Shown here in pieces: positions 52,901 through 63,512 of a stretch of DNA of 64,000 nt (the stretch's first letter is position 1; every line of letters begins with the position of its first letter). Where the stretch lies: the NCBI GenBank assembly GCA_037178625.1, contig CM074139.1, forward strand, positions 2,418,001 through 2,482,000, given 5' to 3'. The notes under the pieces are model-generated. The model was not told the DNA's origin. It did not search any database and saw nothing but the letters and a program-made list of their open reading frames with translations. Both the position numbers and the translations under genes were made by a program. The DNA is from Skeletonema tropicum. Lineage: Eukaryota > Bacillariophyta > Thalassiosirophyceae > Thalassiosirales > Thalassiosiraceae.

Positions 52901-53189
52901 TAGATTCGATAGAGAACGGCGGAGAGCTACCAGACATATTCTTTACGGGGTCGGTTGAAACACGGTAGGAGATGACATCATTCCATAATATTTGTCGTGG
53001 TGACTATGCTGAACAATTGCCCTTTTCTGAGGCATAAGTTTCGTACTACCAGTTAGCCCCTCAAGATGATTTGTTTGGCTGACATCACCATGACGCCTGA
53101 AAGATGCGCTTCTTCACCATGCACCATGCACAGAATCCACTTCTCTCAGCCGACACAAGTAAGTAAGTACGCACTGTCAATAGATATCC

Positions 53190-54110
53190 ACCATGAAGCT
53201 CTCTCTTGCATCCCTCGCTCTCCTTGCCGCCTCAGGCATCAGCCTTCACCACCTCCCCAGCCGGTCGTACCCCCACATCCCTCAACAGTTGCCCCCGGTG
53301 AAACCAAGGCTTCCGACAAGGTAGTTCAAGTCTTCGCCGACAAGCCCGACGAAGACCCCGAATTCGATGCTCTCGTCAAGGCGAACTTTCCCGGCGCCAT
53401 CAACAACCGCGACCTTGCCACACGCGTAGTCGAACTATTGGAAGAGAAGGGATTCAGTCCCTCCAATACTCTCTTGGCTACCTCCCTCTGTGCCGATGAG
53501 TTGGCACGCGTCCTTGAAGATGAGTTTGTGACCATCTACTGGTAATAACTTTAATCTTGGTGGATTATCGGGATTCCCCTTCGCCGGCAATACAGGATGG
53601 GGTGCCATGAGTGCTCACGTGCCCGATGATGGGTTCTGCCTTACCATTCATGGACCTCATGTGGGTATTACCAAGGATGGACAGATTGGTAAGGTGGAAC
53701 GATCGGGTATTGCCCTTGTGGATAACTGCTGTGGATCTGCCATTGCTGCATCCAATTACCTCAAGGGTATTACGGATGGATCTGCAAGTATTAATCCCCG
53801 TATCCAACAATTCACAGACTTTCAACAGGGTGCCTGTACAAGAACTCATCCTTCCATTTGGGAAGCGTTTGGCTCGTGCCGATGAACGTATGCGTGAACT
53901 TCCCTATGCCTTGTATGATAGTCAGGAGGTTATGGTGACGGATATTGTGAATACGGGTAAGGGTAGTATTCAAGGCATGGATTGGCTGTTTTGGGTGGCA
54001 TTCAGATTAATACTGCTCCGGATCAGTTGGATTACTTCCACCCGTTGAGATTTGATTATTTTGATGCTGATGGAAATTTGGTGGAGAATATGCTTCCCTA
54101 CCTTAGGTAA
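53190..54110 (+). pseudogene. LCIB-3: LCIB-family gene with several frameshifts
   Basis: Begins MKLSLASLALLAAS like LCIB-2. Conserved blocks then fall in changing frames: ASAFTTSPAGRTPTSLNS, VAPGETKASDKVVQVFADKP...SLCADELARVLEDEFVTIY, NNFNLGGLSGFPFAGNTGWGA...CCGSAIAASNYLKG, VQELILPFGKRLARADER, GGIQINTAPDQLDYFHPL. At least five one-base shifts are needed (near 53223, 53287, 53544, 53832 and 53975). Zinc-site motifs (CADEL, HGPHVG, CCGSA) are retained. It has no intron at the position used by LCIB-2. Either a recently decayed gene or poorly assembled sequence. Confidence 0.8.
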
Positions 54111-54399
54111 GATGTGTTGATAGATAATCATCGATTAGAGAGATGATGGTAGTGTGTGCTCTTTTTGGTTTTCGATGCTAGAGTGCGAGGAAAGAGCAAG
54201 AGGAAAAGTAGCTTTTAAGCATTATAAGAATGTTGTTAATATCTTATTATGTAGTACGTATGGATGAGATTGCGAAGATGAGAGCATGAGCTCTTACGCC
54301 AGAGAAAACTTACATTTCTACAGCACTTGTTCATGCTGTGGGTGCTATGACAGTGTATGTTTTCTACACCTTCTTGCGCTGTGTGAGGGTGTTCTTGAT

Positions 54400-54770
54400 C
54401 TCAGCTTGGTCTGCAGATTGTACGATACGAGTTCTCTTGGCTGTGGAAGATACAAGGCAACTTTGAGTCAAGCTTCAAGACTCTTAGAGTTTGCGTCATC
54501 AACGTCCAAGTCTCAAGTAGTAGAAGAACTCACTTCAATCCTACAAAATGAATACATGGAGTAAAACACGTATGAGTCGAGCTTTCAGTCCTTCAGATTC
54601 GAGTTCTTGTCATCTAACGAATGGCAAGTCTCACTCTAGAGAAGAGCTCAGTTCAATCAACGAAATGAATGGTGTAGAAGATAGCCAACTCTGTAACTAT
54701 ATACATCGAGTCAAGTTTTCAGCCTTGAAATTAGAGTCAAGCCTCAGGTTTGGATGCTGAAAAAGCCCAA
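54400..54770. repeat. Imperfect ~120-bp tandem repeat, inverted relatives at 61270-61720
   Basis: About three units with shared words GAAGATA, CAACT..GAGTCAAG, CAAGTCTC, AGAAGAACTCA.TTCAATC. The reverse complement of the same words is found at 61270-61720. It lies in the 3' region between LCIB-3 and the FCP gene; no gene is supported in 54111-54893. Confidence 0.6.
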
Positions 54771-54893
54771 CAAAAACTACGTATGATCAATCTGCACTCT
54801 CATTCATTCAGTGTAGCAGTAATATGATATTGTTTTATAATGTTACAACGTGTTTCAAAATCTGAGGCATCTGTAGAAATAACAAGTACACAT

Positions 54894-55579
54894 CTACAGA
54901 ATCGATTTGAAAAACATGGGAGTTTCATCAGTCACAGGACTCCTATACAAGGCCTCCTGGGCCGCATATCCCAAGACTGCCATCATGGCAATTCTCGAAT
55001 GTTTAATTTCCTTTAGTTTGCATTGCCAACATACCTGCCTTATCTTGTGGGAATAATCCCAATGGATCAAATCCACAATCACCAGGAATGTATTGCTTTC
55101 CCCTTCTCCTCCTTGGTTTCCTTGGAGGACAATTCTGCCAATCCGGCAATCGACGCGACAATTACCCAATAGTCGGGTTCAATCTTATCCAACCCTCCAT
55201 TCAACAATGAAGGAGAGGCACCAGTACTAGTCAAGGCGGGCTGGAGTCCCAATGCACCAGCAATCTTCCCATCGAATAATTCGGCAAGAGGCCACCCAAC
55301 AGCGGCAAGCATGGCAAGACGTCCATGCTTTAATTCTGCCTCACGCATGTTGATAAGTGAGGCTTTGTCGGCTCCGCCGAGATTGAAGGGGTCAAAGCCT
55401 ACATCACCGGCCATGGTGCCGTCGAGGAGTTTGGGACGGGGAAGGAAGGGAAGGGCCTTGGACATTTCCTTATTTTCGGCATTGAGTGCGGTAGTAGTGG
55501 AGGAGGATTGTTGGGATACAGTGGAGGGGGCAAAGGCGGCGGTGGAGCCGATGAGTGTGGAGACAAGTGCGAGCTTCAT
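54894..55579 (-). CDS. Fucoxanthin-chlorophyll a/c light-harvesting protein, two frameshifts
   Basis: Leader [19 protein letters not shown] has the AAFAP plastid motif. Helix [21 protein letters not shown] then [12 protein letters not shown], with chlorophyll ligands in E-x3-R. Helix [17 protein letters not shown]. Helix [17 protein letters not shown] then [20 protein letters not shown]. The end is [13 protein letters not shown]. With two single extra bases discounted (in the T run at 55096-55099 and near 55010) it is 227 aa, the usual FCP length; with them the first frame ends at KAIHSW. It acts in the thylakoid antenna. The shifts fall in short homopolymers, so base-call error is a serious alternative to a pseudogene. 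Confidence 0.92.
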
Positions 55580-55903
55580 GATTGGTTGTTGTTGTGTAGG
55601 ATGTGGATGTTTGTATCGGTTGCAATGCAAAAGTTGTGAGATATGTGGACTTTTCTGGTGTGGGGCTTCAGGTTTATTCGATTGGACGGATGTGAAAAAA
55701 TTGCGTTCTGTGGTGGCGTGCGTGCAAAACTTGCCGCCGAGACTGACTCAGTCATCTCCTATGTGAGTGACGGATGTTGATGAGCTGTGAGTTGTGCACG
55801 ATGATGATGCTGTTGATAAGCCAAAGATCCATTTAAGCACTCTGCACTATCATTGCTAACGACAACAATCAAGCCATTGGCAAGAGGGAAAAGAGCACTG
55901 AGC

Positions 55904-56639
55904 ATGACGAACTACATTGGCATCAGCAAACGAACACATCTTGTGCTTGCATTTCTTGTGTCCATCCTGACACTCAAAAAGCAATGCCAAGCATCAGCAG
56001 CATTTCACACAAGAAGAAACAATCATGCAGCCTCCTCTGCTTTCATCACTCCATCATCATCATCCATAATACACACAAGAATCACGAACAGATTTAGACA
56101 GAGAGGAGATGTGTCAATGCTACTCCCCACTTCTACATCACTATCAATGTCATTCTTGGATACAACATCCACATCGTCACTCATTGCAACAACAACCATC
56201 ATCCAAGAACAATCCACACAATTACTAGATTCCACAATAACACAACAACCACAACCATCAATTGACGAAGCACCAATAATCATTGAACAACTCAGTCCAA
56301 CCACAACACTCATCGTATTCATCATCGGTATCATTCCCTTTATTTGGGCCACCATTGAATTTTGGAGACGAATCGCCGTAGGTGCATCCTTTGGTACTGG
56401 CTCCGACTCGGTCGTAATCCCTTCCCCATTTGATAATAATGACAATGAATGATGATGGGTTAATTACCATTGGAGAAGATGGCAATCCACGTTCGTCACG
56501 TGGACGACAAACGTTGGATCGTGGTGCATTGACAGTGGCATATGTGTTGTTTGGTGTTGCGGCGTTTAGTGTGGGGATTGCTGTGGCGAGTGTGGTTATG
56601 GGACCCAAGCCTGATGATATGATGATGTTGCCTTTGTAA
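55904..56639 (+). CDS. Plastid-type membrane protein, function unknown, one frameshift
   Basis: The N-terminal hydrophobic stretch [20 protein letters not shown] is followed by ASAAF, a plastid-import motif. A low-complexity Ser/Thr/Gln linker leads to a membrane helix ([20 protein letters not shown]), [12 protein letters not shown], and, after a one-base shift near 56446, [20 protein letters not shown] and a second helix ([20 protein letters not shown]). The strong conservation-like character of [11 protein letters not shown] suggests a real thylakoid or envelope protein, but I do not recognise it. An alternative upstream start lies at 55853. Divergent from the FCP gene. Confidence 0.65.
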
Positions 56640-57045
56640 CATTGCAATAATTTAGCAGTGGAGGGACATGCGAAGGTTGAATGTTTTGGTAATTAGAAAT
56701 GCACTACGTAGTTCTTCTTGTGATAATCATTATTTTAGAGTGTACAATTGTTGTTATCATATGTTACATACAACTGAGTGAGTATCTCTTTCATGTTTTT
56801 AGATAGTGCTTGCTCACCTTCGCCTGTTCTTCTTGTGTATTGCTTGTTTTTACTTATTCACTTGTTTCACCTCTACAATCTAGCATTCATTTCCGATCCT
56901 TTTTTGCAATGGAAGATCGATCGAGTGACTACTGCTCACCCACACCCTCCTCAATTCTTCCATCTCTTCATGTCTCCACTTGTGTCATATGACCACCACC
57001 TCTTCCCACACTGCTACATAACACGCATCATCCTATTCTACCTAT
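56640..57045. other. Convergent intergenic region
   Basis: 3' regions of the flanking genes; only short pyrimidine-rich ORFs, no supported gene. Confidence 0.4.
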
Positions 57046-57861
57046 CTACCTACCACTTCCACCACCAGTAACATGACTATCACTCAAACCACCCCCACTT
57101 TCAATCCGATCCTTCACCCACTTTCTTCGTTCAGTTTGTCGTCGTTCCCACCGCTCTGCACGATGCAATGATGCTCTACTTTTGACATTGTCGTCTTCAT
57201 TTGGTGGGGAATAGTGTGCATTGGTGGAATGTGTGTCGGAAAGGGAATGACCGCTTTCAAGACGTTCCTTGATGGAAGACTTGCGGTGAAGGGACCGTTG
57301 TTTGTGGTGTTGTACGTCTAGTTCATCTTGTTCCAGTGCTGACGCTATTGTTGTCGTAGATGTTTGTACACCATTTTCTGCCTCTTCGGCCTGCCTAGCC
57401 TGAATCTGATACGGACTCAATCCGACATACTCATCCCTCCCCACATTAAAAATTGGATGTAATAAATGAACAATATTCTTCCCGGCAGTACTACTTAACA
57501 CAAACGAGCCAAGTGCCCCCCCGGCAAGGAAGGAGAGGAGGAATGTATTTTTGGTAAGTGGGGGGAGTGGTTTGAGTAGTTTGTACAGTAGCGATGAGTT
57601 TGTATTCTTATTGTTAGTGGTGGTTGTAGAAATGACCTTGGTGGTTTGTTGAGCGGTTTGTTCCTTTGCTGCAGTAGTAGTAACAACCTCGGGAACATAT
57701 CGACGTTGCAACGTCTGTAATACGAGATGACCAGCCATACCAGTGACAGATCCAGCGCCGAGGCCAAAGAGACCGTTGATCCATACGGCGCGACGGACAT
57801 CGGCGACGGTTTTTATGTCGTCTTGGGAGAGTGTGTCGGGTGGGGTGAAGGCTCGTGACAT
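57046..57861 (-). CDS. Small membrane protein with charged C-terminal tail, 271 aa, function unknown
   Basis: Two hydrophobic segments: INGLFGLGAGSVTGMAGHLV (about 28-48) and FLLSFLAGGALGSFVLSS (about 106-124), both Gly-rich like small inner-membrane proteins. A Thr/Asn linker separates them. The C-terminal half is hydrophilic with a twice-used motif: KERLESGHSLSDTHSTNAHY and KDRIESGGGLSDSHVTGGG, each preceded by Arg/Lys-rich helices. The ORF is continuous with a good start. Possibly mitochondrial; no family recognised. Confidence 0.7.
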   Translation of the reverse strand: MSRAFTPPDTLSQDDIKTVADVRRAVWINGLFGLGAGSVTGMAGHLVLQTLQRRYVPEVVTTTAAKEQTAQQTTKVISTTTTNNKNTNSSLLYKLLKPLPPLTKNTFLLSFLAGGALGSFVLSSTAGKNIVHLLHPIFNVGRDEYVGLSPYQIQARQAEEAENGVQTSTTTIASALEQDELDVQHHKQRSLHRKSSIKERLESGHSLSDTHSTNAHYSPPNEDDNVKSRASLHRAERWERRQTERRKWVKDRIESGGGLSDSHVTGGGSGR

Positions 57862-57989
57862 TATTGCTGTTGCTGTTGTTGGTAGTGGTAATGATAGCTT
57901 GGAAAGATAGTGGTGTGACTACACTTATGGACTGATGATACTTATGCTATTACTGGTGGCAATCATTCACTACTTACCAACGAAGATAC

Positions 57990-58125
57990 TGGAACTGCGC
58001 TGGTTTGATGGAAATGGAAAAAATGAGAACTGTCCTATCGGCCGGGCGGCGTCAAAATCTTGGAATGATGAGCCCCCCGGGCCATTTCTTGCCCTTCGCG
58101 CCAAAAAAGATAGCTGAGTGCAAAA
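57990..58125 (+). repeat. Duplicated promoter-like segment (pair with 60010-60175)
   Basis: Both copies contain CTGGTTTGATGGAAATGG, GAGAAC and GCCATTTCTTGCCCTTCGCG then CCAAAAAAGATAGCTGAGTG. The second copy lies just upstream of the LYR-protein gene, so this one may be a displaced copy of that promoter. Confidence 0.7.
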
Positions 58126-58327
58126 TAAAAACAAAGCAAAGAACATCAACACCAGGAGGAGGAACTTACCATCACCTAGCACAGGTGACAAGAGGAGTGC
58201 GGACTTGCCACTGAACTAGAGATACCTAGACTGCACTCCTCTTATTACCTAAAATGGGCAAGTTCAGATCCAGCTTGCCCAGTAAACAGCTCCTGACTAC
58301 CATCCTAAACTAATCACTTTATATTAT

Positions 58328-58381
58328 AGGGAAAAAAAAAATTAGTAAAAAATTTTTAGTAAAAAAAAAAAAAAAAAAAAG
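58328..58381. repeat. A-rich tract
   Basis: Three A runs, the last of about 20 bases. It may be the tail of an old retro-insertion. 58445-58510 contains an inverted repeat GTATACTTTGAG / CTCAAAGTATAC. Confidence 0.7.
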
Positions 58382-59118
58382 AAGGAAGTTCGCTCGCAAT
58401 CCGCAACACTACACTATATACTGTTGACAGTGACATCCTCGTCCTTTGTATACTTTGAGAACAAATAAAATAAATAAATAAGTAAAGGACGGCACCACTC
58501 AAAGTATACTGGACTTCCAGAAATCAGTGTCACGAAGAGATGATATGCTCACACTGTTGGGGGGACATAATATTCGACTTGAGTCTTTGGGCATAATATG
58601 AAAGCCTGTACGTACGATTTTGAAGGTATGAGAGGTCTTGTGTAGATGAGAAATTGGCTCGAATATGGGGAGAGGCTTGTAGTTGTAGGACTGTTCATCG
58701 TCTTGGTAGTTAGATGGGGTGGATATGCTGTATTACTTAGCACACTCCGTGCCACACACGCTCGAATACAAGGGCAAATGAAGTAATTCTGAAGAGGTGT
58801 CGAGAGGAGAGTTTCTTTATCAAGAACAGTGCAATATATACGATCTTGTTGTGTAGAGGTTGAGGACACACAAACGTTCATTTAAAAATTTCTACTGGGA
58901 TACTATCTTGTAGAGTTTTTGTACTGGCACTATTCGTCTACTATGCCAATTGCAATAACTGTCCTCTTTTCGGGAGTGTTGGCGAGCTCTAGAGTATCCC
59001 TCCGACCAACCACTCTCCCACACCCACGCACACAAAATAACAATAAAGCAGTCAAGGCGCAGCCAAAAAAGGGGCACACACGATTTTTTCGAGTCTTACT
59101 TGGGCTGATATCATATTA

Positions 59119-59921
59119 TCAAAACATACCAAAAATAAAGGCTGATACAAAAAGGGTCGCAATAGCTCTTCTTGAATTAGACACAAAGAAGCTTGATGGT
59201 GATGATGACGATGAGCTACCTTGATCTTGCAAAGATTGGTTTGGCGTTTCATTTGCAGGGTCAGTATTTTTGAGGAGAGATACATAAACCTTCGTTGGTT
59301 GTAAGGTCGTAAACGTGACGCTATCCATGTAATATTGTGGACGTACAACCATCTCAACCTGATTTCCATCTAATAAATCATTTTCATCAAAACATTTGGG
59401 TTCATCACATGAGATGTCAACTTCATCGCTATAATTGAAACAGATAGTACCTGCACTGCGGTAAGCGGTGGCAGCATATTGTTTTGCAGGTTTTATCACT
59501 CCTCCTCCTGTCCGTGCTGGCACAAATGCAGTGAAAAAAGCACGAAACACAACTTCATATGGAATTGGTTTCGTCACAGATTCACCACATATATCTCCGC
59601 TGTCAAGATTATGGCAGTAGCGGTAGCTAAGGTTCATTTCTCTCTCGGCGGATGGGTCGTACATTGTCTGGGAGAACCATTCTTCTACTGGCCTTGGAGG
59701 ACACATACCTCTGCTGTTCCCAGTCTGTTGTCGATGTCACCATCAGCCAAGAAAGGATTATCTTGCATTGGATCTTGCTTCTCCAGAAAACATTGCTTGA
59801 ATTCATCGATGAAGCTCGATAGATTATTGCTGTAACTATCAACTCGGTAGCAATATGAAACGTCCTGGTCCGCATACACCGCAGACTGCAGCAAAGGCAA
59901 AATCCACATCATCATCATCAC
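59119..59921 (-). CDS. Secreted or GPI-anchored surface protein, function unknown, one frameshift
   Basis: The N-terminus MMMMMWILPLLQSAVYA is a signal peptide. The luminal part has paired Cys (SYCYRVD, FKQCFLEK, YRYCHNL, DICGES, TICFNY, ISCDEPKCFDEND). A Ser run precedes a hydrophobic C-terminal tail (AIATLFVSAFIFGMF) that ends the protein, a pattern typical of GPI attachment. The frame shifts once near 59700 (GTAE to MCPPRP), with good continuity around it. A splice acceptor-like TTTATCTGTTCACAG directly precedes the first codons, so an upstream exon is possible. No family recognised. Confidence 0.65.
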
Positions 59922-60009
59922 ACCTGTGAACAGATAAAACCAAAGACCGACTACAACTTGAGTTGCCTGGTGGGGGGGATAGGAGTAAGTACAATGGCTA
60001 GAGTGGCCG

Positions 60010-60175
60010 GAACTGCCCTGGTTTGATGGAAATGGAAATGAGAACGCTAGCTCTATTACTCTAGAACTTGATGTCTACTGTAGCCTGTGTCAACCATTTT
60101 TGTCTTTGATGAAACGATATGAGCCCGCCATTTCTTGCCCTTCGCGCCAAAAAAGATAGCTGAGTGCAAAAATTG
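60010..60175 (+). repeat. Duplicated promoter-like segment, copy next to the LYR gene
   Basis: Partner of 57990-58125. This copy has about 75 bp more between the shared words and ends 73 bp upstream of the LYR gene start. Confidence 0.7.
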
Positions 60176-60247
60176 TGTTGGTGTTGGTGTTATTGGTGTT
60201 GGTTTTGTGTTTCAATAGTTGTGCGTTGTGCTAATCTCATCTCAACC

Positions 60248-60730
60248 ATGTCGGGAATTGCTCATGCCGCAGTCCGCTCACTGGCTGGACCATCCATAAA
60301 GCGCTCCTCCTCATATTACACCACAGCTACTGCTGCTAGCAAAAGTGATTTTTCCTCTTGGCGGCGGCGGTCAGCACCAACCTCATCATCTTCCATCACC
60401 TCCACCGCAACATTTTCATCATCCTCCTCACCAAAGAACAACAATGATCCACCCTCCACCCCACCAACAGACCCCAACAAACATCGTCAGCGAGCACTCT
60501 CACTCTACCGTCAACTCCTCCGCGGCGCTGAACGTATGCCAACACCCAATCGTCAAAATTACATTAAGCGAAAAACACGTGAGGAATTTCGAAAACACAA
60601 ATCATTGACAGATGAAGAAGAGATTGATTTTCAATTACGATTGGCAGATACCAATTTGGATACGGTGTTGGTGCAGGCGGAGCATTTGAGTCGATTGTTT
60701 GGTGATCCGGAGTATCAGAATTACAATTAG
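60248..60730 (+). CDS. Mitochondrial LYR-motif (Complex1_LYR/LYRM family) protein
   Basis: 160 aa. The N-terminus (to about residue 75) is basic, Ser-rich and nearly acid-free, like a mitochondrial presequence. The LYR domain starts at RALSLYRQLLRG (L86-Y87-R88) and continues NYIKRKTREEFRKHKSLTD with the conserved downstream helix DTNLDTVLVQAEHLSRLFGD. LYR proteins bind the acyl carrier protein and help assemble Fe-S clusters or respiratory complexes. Which LYRM subgroup this is cannot be fixed by eye. ATG 60248 is preferred over an in-frame upstream ATG at 60164 because the presequence starts there. Confidence 0.85.
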   Translation: MSGIAHAAVRSLAGPSIKRSSSYYTTATAASKSDFSSWRRRSAPTSSSSITSTATFSSSSSPKNNNDPPSTPPTDPNKHRQRALSLYRQLLRGAERMPTPNRQNYIKRKTREEFRKHKSLTDEEEIDFQLRLADTNLDTVLVQAEHLSRLFGDPEYQNYN

Positions 60731-61739
60731 ATTTTGATTGATGTGTATGAAGAGCCTTTTGTTGAGGTTTGGTTTGGGGTGATGCATTGTTGGTTATGCA
60801 TTGTTGCTTTGTTGTGTGTAATTGGAAGCACATCAGGAACAAACCAACCTATAGCACCACATTTGATTACAACAGCTACTGCTCTGTGGATTCGATTTAA
60901 AAAGTAGTGTCATGAGAGACAAGAAGTGATCATAAATAAAGTAAGAAGATGATGATAGGAGCCATCTATAACAATGTGATAGGGTGGGTAGAAATTTTGA
61001 GCGATCTAATGCTACACTTCCCAATAAGCATTACATCCCATTTTCATTTGGTCCTGAAACTGCAGTTTCACACGCTCACTTAAAGCATTGATAGAGTCCT
61101 TTGCTTCTCAAAATAGAGAAATCTGCGAGAGAAGAATGGGTCAAGAAAATGTTGTGGTAATGTAGTAGACGTTGCCAATTATTTGTTTGTAACCGTAAAT
61201 ACTTATCTGATCGATAGTAGACTGCATTGTGAAAGGTTGATCATGGCTTATGTTTTGTGTAAGATTGAATTGGATTTTCTGCGTCGAACTTACTCGCGAC
61301 TTGACTCTAGCTATCTAGATAAGTTCAAGGCTGAAAATTCGACTAAATGCTTTTAGCTGGACTATATCTTCTATATTATACACCAAGTTCATATTTTCTG
61401 TAGGATTGAGTGAGTTTTTCTTCTCGAGACTTTTGACGATGTCAAGATGACAAGACTTCGAGAATCTGAAAGCTCCTCGACTCAATGCAGTTTCAGCTGC
61501 CAGAAAAACTATGCACCTTGAGCGAGTTCTTCTCTAGAGAGAGACTTGGACTTATTTGGCGACGTTGATTACTGAAAGCTTGACTCAAAGTAGTTGCCTG
61601 TATGTATCTTCTGCGCTGAAGTGAGTTCTTCTACTACTTGAGATTTGGAGACGTCGATGACAAGTATTCAAATCTAAAAGCTCAACTAAATATGCAGTTC
61701 GTTTTCTGTGTATATATCTTGTAGTAGTTATCTTTATCT
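60731..61739. other. Intergenic region with ~120-bp imperfect tandem repeats (61270-61720)
   Basis: No gene supported. From 61270 to 61720 about four units of 105-125 bp share GAGTTCTTCT, GAGACTT, GA.GATG.CAAG, GAAAGCT..ACTCAA.G.AGTT and TATATCTTCT. Their reverse complement recurs at 54400-54770. Confidence 0.6.
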
Positions 61740-63512
61740 TTATTTATCCTTCTTGCCCTCCTTATCTTCCTCCTCCACCACCACCACCTTCGTATCCTTC
61801 TTCACCCCCTTGGCAACATCCACAACCAACTTGAATTCCTCCACGGGACACAAAAACTCCTGACTCTTGATCGTGACACAAAATTCATACTTGCCCGGTT
61901 CATCCGGAGGAGGTAATTGAATCTTCACCTTTCCACTCTTTTGTGCTACATTCGATATGACAAATGGCCATCCCACAATCACCTTCTTATCACAAAAACT
62001 TTTACCATTTCCCACAACCTCGGTTTCAAATTTCGCAATCGTATCCTCAGTCAACATTTCCACAATTGGATGATTATTTTCCTTCAATACCTCCAAATGA
62101 TTTGGATTGGTACCACCCATGGCACCATCCCAATCCTCACTTACACGAGTACTACTAGTACTACTACCGCTGCTGCCATCATCATCATCATTTAACTTGT
62201 ACGCACGAACAATAATAAACCATGCCTCACGATACGCCTGCATCCCAATTTGGGGTGGGATACCCTGTCGTTGACACAGTGCCAATTTTTCCTTGGTAAA
62301 GGCCTCGGCATGACGACGTGTAATTTGCAGTTCGAGGGACATTTTCTCATCGGTAGTCGTTACCTGACGTGATTGAGCAATCAATTGGACCAATTTATTC
62401 TTTTCCTCCTCCTTCTTTTCGGCATCGGTGGTAGGTTCTTTTTTACCATTAGTCGTTTCTTGTGGTTCGACAGTTGGTACACCCAGATAAGTATCCTCCA
62501 AAATCAACTTGGGTCCACCATCCTTCCCATACTTTTCCTCCATCAAATTCTCAAACCAAGTCAATTCCTTCTCCGAATGTGCCTCCATCAATCCCACCTT
62601 GAACATGACAATCGCATCCAATATCGACATGACCAACTCAAAGGAACGTAACGTACATGCCATCCGTAGCACATTGTCCAATTGTTGTAGGACACGTTGA
62701 CGGAATTCCATGGTGGATTGAAAGTAGGTCGGGTCGAGTTTGCCGTTGGGGCCGGCTTGGAGGAGTTCGGGGTGGGAATTGAGTGCACGGGAATTGAGAC
62801 GGCCCATGGTCATGATTAGATTCCGTTCGGTTGGTTCATCGATTTTGGTAGTAGTGTTAGTAGTGGAGTTGTATTCGGGAGGTGGCCATACACCCAAGGT
62901 GGTCAAATTACGTTTGACCCATTGCATACCCAATACATCGTCATCGACACCCTCCAACATGACCTTGGTAACATCCTGAGCGTCCTTTCCGGTAGCCTTG
63001 GCCAATGCCGCCTCACGTTTCTTCTTTTCTTCCTTGGCGGCCTTGGCAGCCATGGCGGCCTCATCGTCCTCTTCCTCACTGGCCCATGCATCATCATCAT
63101 CATCATTGAGTAGTTCATCGAGTGTCGCATTGGCATCCGATTTAGCCTGCTGTTGGGCAAGATGGTCGAGCTTGCGTGATACCACGTCGGCACGCAATTC
63201 CAGTGATTTGGTCGACACGGTAAGATTGTCGGGGGAGGTGGCAACGGTGTAAATTATTTGGAGGGGGGTGGAATGTGGTGTGAGTGTGTTGAGGATGTGT
63301 TTGGCGTCGGCTTCGGGATTGAGGGTTACTTTGCGATTGAGTGCGGCCTTGTTGTTGGTGGTGGAGGTGCTGGAGGTGGTGCTTTTTTTGGAAGAAGTGG
63401 TGGAAGTGGCGGAGGTGGTGCTGGAGGAGGAAGACTTTTGAGCGAATTTGAGTGCGAAAATAATGAGGCCGATGAGGAGGCCAATGCCTCCCAGGATTGT
63501 GAGGGATGCCAT
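61740..63512 (-). CDS. ER-type membrane protein with a Sec63-like C-terminal domain, 590 aa
   Basis: Starts MASLTILGGIGLLIGLIIFALKFAQ, a single N-terminal membrane anchor. A Ser/Thr linker and an acidic segment (DELLNDDDDDAWASEEEDDE) lead to a helical middle region (MTMGRLNSRALNSHPELLQA, FRQRVLQQLDNVLRMA). The C-terminus VIVGWPFVISNVAQKSGKVK then IQLPPPDEPGKYEFCVTIKS resembles the terminal beta-sandwich (E-set) of Sec63/Brr2-type proteins, where a P-x-x-PG-x-Y motif is characteristic. No J domain is present, so it is not canonical Sec63. Suggested role: ER translocation-associated protein; inference from the last domain only. Continuous frame, GC-richer than the flanks, highly biased codons. 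Confidence 0.75.
   Translation of the reverse strand: MASLTILGGIGLLIGLIIFALKFAQKSSSSSTTSATSTTSSKKSTTSSTSTTNNKAALNRKVTLNPEADAKHILNTLTPHSTPLQIIYTVATSPDNLTVSTKSLELRADVVSRKLDHLAQQQAKSDANATLDELLNDDDDDAWASEEEDDEAAMAAKAAKEEKKKREAALAKATGKDAQDVTKVMLEGVDDDVLGMQWVKRNLTTLGVWPPPEYNSTTNTTTKIDEPTERNLIMTMGRLNSRALNSHPELLQAGPNGKLDPTYFQSTMEFRQRVLQQLDNVLRMACTLRSFELVMSILDAIVMFKVGLMEAHSEKELTWFENLMEEKYGKDGGPKLILEDTYLGVPTVEPQETTNGKKEPTTDAEKKEEEKNKLVQLIAQSRQVTTTDEKMSLELQITRRHAEAFTKEKLALCQRQGIPPQIGMQAYREAWFIIVRAYKLNDDDDGSSGSSTSSTRVSEDWDGAMGGTNPNHLEVLKENNHPIVEMLTEDTIAKFETEVVGNGKSFCDKKVIVGWPFVISNVAQKSGKVKIQLPPPDEPGKYEFCVTIKSQEFLCPVEEFKLVVDVAKGVKKDTKVVVVEEEDKEGKKDK

Noticed and set aside
58549..58881. 110-aa minus-strand ORF
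   Set aside because: No domain, no signal, no paralogue; plausible chance ORF, so not annotated.
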